Below, in pieces: positions 61,501 to 64,000 of a stretch of DNA of 64,000 nt. Source of the DNA: Xiphias gladius (Eukaryota > Chordata > Actinopteri > Istiophoriformes > Xiphiidae); the NCBI RefSeq assembly GCF_016859285.1, contig NC_053400.1, positions 13,120,546 to 13,184,545 on the forward strand. Direction: 5' to 3'. The number at the start of each line of letters is the position of its first letter. Positions within the stretch are counted from its first letter, which is position 1. Below the pieces are notes generated by a model. That model worked only from the letters and a program-made list of their open reading frames with translations. It searched no databases and was not told where the DNA came from. A program made the position numbers and the translations under genes.

Positions 61501-63730
61501 AAGCAATACAAGGATTAGAAAAAGAAAACAACAATCTGACTGTAAAACTGAAAGCGGAAATGGAAGAAAAAAAAGTTAGAGGTCGATATGAACAACCACA
61601 CAAAGACAAGCAAATAATGCAAAGAGAGAAAGACACTACTAGTAGAAAGTAAAAAATGTTGAGTCACTTTCTGATGGTTGCTTACTTCCAGTGAGATGTC
61701 GTCCCTGCTGGGTAAATTCTGGCTGACTGCAGCCAGAGAGGCCTGCTCAATGTCCCGGATACATTTGTTGATGTTATCAATTGACAAGTCGCACTCCCGC
61801 TGGCCTGGGGCCTTGTCCCTGAGAATAAAATGGGAACAGGAAAGGAGGAGAAACAGAAAGCAGTAAAATGGTTGGAAATAAAAATGAGAGCAAAGTTGAA
61901 GAACGATGTATGGAGGGGGAAGAAAGACACAGGAGGTAATGGAAAAAAGAAACGGCACGCACAGGAAGAGAGAAAAGCAAATGTTAACATAACTAACACT
62001 TATTAAAAACACAGACAGGTCCCAGGATGTCTCTTTAACATCTTCCCTACTGGCTCCATCATCTCATTGCCGTTTAGGTCACATCTGCTGAAATGTGGCC
62101 TGTAGGGTCTCATCATTACACAGGGACATATAGTTGGGCAGCCAAATTAGCTTTACAGCCCCTTAGTGGTCTGTGGCAGCGGCCTCATGGGCAGAGTAAG
62201 TTTTAGTTAAACATCCATTTCCATGGATGTTAGCACACTGAAAGTAACACCAAACTAAAACCTTACCTTATTAAGTGTTGAGACTAATAAAGTTATTAGG
62301 CTGGCTTTTGCAGAACAGAGTCCATTCTTATTTGTGTTAATTGGCACCGCAGTGTGTCACTGAATACTATTAAAGGCACGGGCCAAACTCCCAGTCCTCA
62401 ACTTGCAGTCTTAAAAGGAAGGCTGTGATTAGGGTGTCAGAATTGAAAGAGATGCTAAGCCGGCTGTGCGTGAATGCTAATGTGCAGATGTTCTGAGCCG
62501 AGCAAGAACCTTAACATTCAGCACGTTTGACACAGGGAATTAGTTCCTCATGGGCATCGGTTTTGTTCTGATCAAGGTCAGGTACAAAAGGTGTGAAAGA
62601 GGAGATTAAAAATGTAAACCGGGGAGGAGGTAAGAACAAGCATTTGTCAAACCATGGTACAAAATTTTTGCATCGTTTCTCAAGGATTTCATACAGCGAT
62701 GTATAGAGATAAATGGAAGGAAAAGCTGTATTACATTGAAAATTAAATTCTTAACTTTTTAACCCTAGTTGTAAATATTCACCTCCTACAACCCCCTTTC
62801 TGCATTAAAGACACAACTTGGTTGATGCAGACAAATGGAGTATGGTGATGTAAAAATGGACAAAAATACTGAAAATACGATGTGCAGAGGCTCTTCCAGG
62901 AGAGAGCGCCCAGCACAGAAACAGTCACAGGTCAGAAAACCACAGCTTTCCTGTTTTACACTCTAAATAAATGCCATAGAAAGTGTTAATGAGAGGTGCT
63001 GGCAGGCAGATTTTAATATCGTGGATACAGCCAGGGTAGCAGTTCCGCTCTTTTTCCAGTCTTAATGCTAAGCTAAGCTAACTGGCTGCTGGCAGTAACT
63101 TTTCATTTACCACGCAGATATGAGAGTGGTATTTCTCTGCTCATCTAAATCTTGGCAAGAGGGTGAATAAGCCTATTTCCCCAAATGTGCAACTACTGCC
63201 ACAGGACTTCATATACTGTATTATGTCAGCTTTCCCCTTCTTTTGTGTCCCATTTATTTTATCTGAATAACTGCTCGTTCACCAACCGGATGGCTGTGAT
63301 GAGGCTCTTGATGGAGTCAGAGACAGTGCGAGAGTGACCAGCCAGACCAGACCAGGTGGGCGGGTCTTTGGGGTTGATAACCAGTGAGCGTGCAGTCTTG
63401 AGCAGGTAGGTGGAACTGTCAAGCATGGAGCGTGCTGACTGGAGGATGGGCTCCTGCGCTGCAGAGCCCTACAGAAAAACAGAAAACATTGAAAGTACAT
63501 TTTTAAGTCAGAACGTAGTTACAGTATATGTGCATTTATTACAACGTCCTGTTTTTGCAGCATATGCCACAATTTTTCATAAGACCTACCTCGTGGCTGA
63601 TTTGAGCGGGGACGCTGGCAAACTCTGGGTTGGAAGCAAATGTTGTCAGATTTTCCACAGCCTCAATTAGAGGAGCTGTGGCGACTCGACACCTGTTCCT
63701 GTTCTCGTCCGAGAAATCACCATCTAAGGC
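46442..63730 (-). CDS. tln2: tln2, talin-2, C-terminal part (21 exons plus a microexon)
   Basis: Talin-2 joins integrin tails to actin at adhesions. The window holds about 996 codons, roughly residue 1546 to the end of a protein near 2540 residues: the end of the R7/R8 region, rod bundles R9-R12, R13 (I/LWEQ actin-binding site, ABS3) and the dimerisation helix. Exons: 63730-63590, 63468-63287, 61818-61686, 61220-61119, 60698-60528, 60270-60124, 57913-57812, 57398-57279, 57053-56907, 55552-55386, 54481-54298, 54119-53994, 52706-52590, 52317-52132, 51877-51770, 51076-50971, (microexon 50698-50693), 50289-50165, 48211-48023, 47926-47744, 47508-47383, 46570-46442. Their phases join without error. 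Talin-2 rather than talin-1 is shown by KAAFDKADEDNVVVKTKFVG (human TLN2 KAAFGKADDDDVVVKTKFVG) and QADETLNFEEQ. The upstream exons (FERM head) lie beyond the right edge. Which fish tln2 paralogue this is cannot be told. Confidence 0.96.
47383..47508 (-). CDS. tln2: tln2 exon
   Basis: 126 nt encoding MAGNAVKKASDNLVRAAQKA then AFDKADEDNVVVKTKFVGGI. The first residue is Met where human talins have Ala; the ATG is not a start codon. Confidence 0.96.
47744..47926 (-). CDS. tln2: tln2 exon
   Basis: 183 nt encoding ARMVAAATSNLCEAANASVQ through VKADQDSEAMRRLQ. Confidence 0.96.
48023..48211 (-). CDS. tln2: tln2 exon
   Basis: 189 nt encoding QADETLNFEEQILEAAKSIA through DDGQWSQGLISA, within the actin-binding R13. 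Confidence 0.96.
48754..48775. repeat. (CA)n microsatellite
   Basis: About ten CA units. Confidence 0.9.
49674..49912 (+). mobile_element. CAGTGGTGGAAG-type non-autonomous DNA transposon, right half
   Basis: Runs from CAGTATATAAAGGAGTTAAA to the end TTACTTCTCCCACCACTG. Its last 12 bases are the inverted complement, with one mismatch, of the left end at 15296 (CAGTGGTGGAAG), showing the two terminal repeats of one family. Confidence 0.6.
50165..50289 (-). CDS. tln2: tln2 exon (start of R13)
   Basis: 125 nt encoding SEWVDPEDPTVIAETELLGA through KLEQLKPRAKPK. Donor GTGGGT. Confidence 0.95.
50693..50698 (-). CDS. tln2: Candidate 6-nt tln2 microexon
   Basis: The sequence CTTCTCTTGCCACAG, ATGGAG, GTAAGT has a strong pyrimidine-rich acceptor and a perfect donor with six bases between. 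Its length is a multiple of three. Included, the junction reads AMK-DGG-SEW; skipped, it reads AMK-G-SEW (human AMKGTEWVDPED). It therefore adds two residues in the R12-R13 linker. Confidence 0.65.
50971..51076 (-). CDS. tln2: tln2 exon (end of R12)
   Basis: 106 nt encoding VLQKPTAEQKQHLAACSKRV then AGAVTELIQTAEAMK, ending one base into a codon before the microexon. Confidence 0.95.
51770..51877 (-). CDS. tln2: tln2 exon
   Basis: 108 nt encoding QAAYHPEVNGEVKNRALMFG then SECTTGYIDLLEQVLL. Confidence 0.94.
52132..52317 (-). CDS. tln2: tln2 exon
   Basis: 186 nt encoding VFQSKDAPNKTTTPEEFIRM through LSRKAISDMLTTCK. Confidence 0.95.
52590..52706 (-). CDS. tln2: tln2 exon
   Basis: 117 nt encoding VMVTNVTSLLKTVKAVEDEA then TRGTRALEATIECIKQEMA. 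Confidence 0.95.
52707..53993 (-). other. tln2 intron
   Basis: AT-rich intron of 1.3 kb; nothing recognised. Confidence 0.6.
53994..54119 (-). CDS. tln2: tln2 exon
   Basis: 126 nt encoding VVLINAVKDVAKALAELISA through DDPSMYQLKSAAK. Confidence 0.95.
54298..54481 (-). CDS. tln2: tln2 exon
   Basis: 184 nt encoding ENILKTAKALVEDTKMLVSG through VVKLGAASIGSDDPETQ. Confidence 0.96.
55386..55552 (-). CDS. tln2: tln2 exon
   Basis: 167 nt encoding VSLVLSALQAGNKGTQACIT through DLDTTIMFASAGTLNAEN. Confidence 0.96.
55553..56906 (-). other. tln2 intron
   Basis: AT-rich intron of 1.35 kb; no exon or repeat family recognised. Confidence 0.6.
56907..57053 (-). CDS. tln2: tln2 exon
   Basis: 147 nt encoding IGFQIKTRVQELGHGCIYLV through FTKRELIECARAVTEK. 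Confidence 0.95.
57279..57398 (-). CDS. tln2: tln2 exon
   Basis: 120 nt encoding MTKSVTCPDELGALASHVTV then DYSQLAVQGRLAAHTAEPEE. Confidence 0.95.
57812..57913 (-). CDS. tln2: tln2 exon
   Basis: 102 nt encoding LDEGTPPEPEGSFVDYQTSM then VKYSKAIAVTAQEM. Confidence 0.95.
57914..60123 (-). other. tln2 intron with a decayed retroelement
   Basis: 2.2-kb intron; its left-hand part is AT-rich with nothing recognised, and 59690-59935 looks like the remains of a LINE. Confidence 0.55.
59690..59935 (+). mobile_element. Decayed LINE 3'-end fragment (probable)
   Basis: The plus strand reads GACCTGGGACGAGAACCTGG, CACTGGAGGGACTAATTTCA, TTTGGCTGGGAACAACTCAG and AACATGGCCAAGGAAAGGAT. It resembles a decayed form of the teleost LINE segment that encodes RW-RDYVS-LAWERLGIPPEE near its 3' end. 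Stops and frame breaks show it is dead. The assignment is from memory and the family is not named. Confidence 0.4.
60124..60270 (-). CDS. tln2: tln2 exon
   Basis: 147 nt encoding ASHTHDAIAEAAMLMKEAVD through MVGGMVESIAEAMAK. Confidence 0.95.
60528..60698 (-). CDS. tln2: tln2 exon
   Basis: 171 nt encoding VTQLAGYFEPLIKASVGVAS through MLYAAKEGGGNPK. Confidence 0.96.
61119..61220 (-). CDS. tln2: tln2 exon
   Basis: 102 nt encoding ALQEQLTSTVQEIGHLIDPI then STAARGEASQLGHK. Confidence 0.94.
61686..61818 (-). CDS. tln2: tln2 exon
   Basis: 133 nt encoding DKAPGQRECDLSIDNINKCI then RDIEQASLAAVSQNLPSRDD. Confidence 0.95.
61819..63286 (-). other. tln2 intron with a dispersed repeat
   Basis: 1.5-kb intron; a purine-rich stretch near the 61.8 kb exon and a GCTAAGCTAA-type repeat near the other end. 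Confidence 0.6.
63000..63195 (+). repeat. Dispersed repeat, ATGCTAAGCTAAGCTAACTG type
   Basis: Contains CCAGTCTTAATGCTAAGCTA, ATGAGAGTGGTATTTCTCTG, TCATCTAAATCTTGGCAAGA and GAATAAGCCTATTTCCCC. I recognise this as a high-copy interspersed repeat of percomorph fish; ends and family uncertain. Confidence 0.55.
63287..63468 (-). CDS. tln2: tln2 exon
   Basis: 182 nt encoding GSAAQEPILQSARSMLDSST through SLVINPKDPPTWSGLAGHSR and TVSDSIKSLITAI. Donor GTTGGT. Confidence 0.94.
63590..63730 (-). CDS. tln2: tln2 exon: first in window
   Basis: 141 nt encoding ALDGDFSDENRNRCRVATAP then LIEAVENLTTFASNPEFASV. Donor GTAGGT. Confidence 0.95.
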
Positions 63731-64000
63731 CTAAGGAGAGATGGAATATGAAGGCGAATGAAAAAAAATCTGATAAACTAAAGTGCCTAACCCAAAGGTC
63801 AAGAATGAAACAAATCACTGACATAAGTTTGATAGAAATTAGTTTGTGAACAAATATGAACTAATATGAATCACAAATGGTTCAGAATTCACTCAACAGA
63901 AGATTCATCAGAATTATCAATCCAAAGGACATTACTATCAAAGTTAAATCGATATCTCTACTGTGGTATTCCAATTAGGGGACAGAGCCAACCTTTTGAA

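Noticed and set aside
61515..62012. 165-codon Phe/Leu/Ser-rich minus-strand frame
   Set aside because: Low-complexity translation of a pyrimidine-rich intron stretch that merely runs through a real tln2 exon.

Overview
This is a piece of a vertebrate genome, almost certainly a ray-finned (teleost) fish. The genes are split into many short exons with GT-AG introns, the proteins are clear vertebrate orthologues, the introns are short, GT/AC microsatellites are frequent, and several interspersed repeats are ones I associate with teleosts (two CAGTGG-ended MITE families and GCTAAGCTAA-type repeats). No bacterial, plasmid or phage signal is present. Exon calls come from reading the reverse complement, finding AG/GT junctions and checking that exon lengths and phases join in frame. 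Comparisons with human proteins are from memory, not from a search.

Four genes lie head to tail, all on the minus strand, so transcription runs from high to low coordinates. (1) tln2 (talin-2): the last 21 regular coding exons (63730 to 46442, about 996 codons, from about residue 1546 to the C-terminus), plus a 6-nt microexon and a 3'UTR of about 2.9 kb. (2) tpm1 (alpha-tropomyosin, 38822 to about 28640): two alternative first exons (1a, 1b), one exon 2 (2b type), exons 3-8, and three recognised terminal exons (9a striated, 9c brain, 9d non-muscle). (3) fbxo22 (F-box plus FIST protein): complete, 7 exons, 27868 to 21373, 387 aa. (4) tmem266 (voltage-sensor-like membrane protein HVRP1): only its first two coding exons (17290-17277 and 6981-6790); the membrane part lies off the left edge.

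The most notable observation is an in-phase candidate alternative end for tpm1 at 33227-33157, between exon 8 and exon 9a. After an AG acceptor, and with the single base left over from exon 8, it encodes a charged residue, then about 22 hydrophobic residues, then a stop. A tropomyosin made this way would be a coiled coil with a C-terminal membrane anchor, which is not among the vertebrate tropomyosin forms I know. Other points are a probable 6-nt talin microexon at the R12/R13 linker, a GC-AG intron in tpm1, paired hairpins in the tpm1 9c 3'UTR, absence of tpm1 exons 2a and 6a, and a junction of two gene pairs (TLN2-TPM1 and FBXO22-TMEM266) that are far apart on human chromosome 15.

Layout: 1-17.3 kb tmem266 introns with microsatellites and repeats; 17.3-19.1 kb tmem266 start and CpG-rich promoter zone; 19.7-27.9 kb fbxo22; 28.6-38.9 kb tpm1; 39.1-43.5 kb intergenic, nothing coding seen; 43.5-64 kb tln2. 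Functionally, talin-2 links integrins to actin, tropomyosin coats and regulates actin filaments, FBXO22 is a substrate receptor of an SCF ubiquitin ligase, and TMEM266 is a membrane voltage-sensor protein. The first two share actin biology; I see no evidence of a functional tie to the other two.
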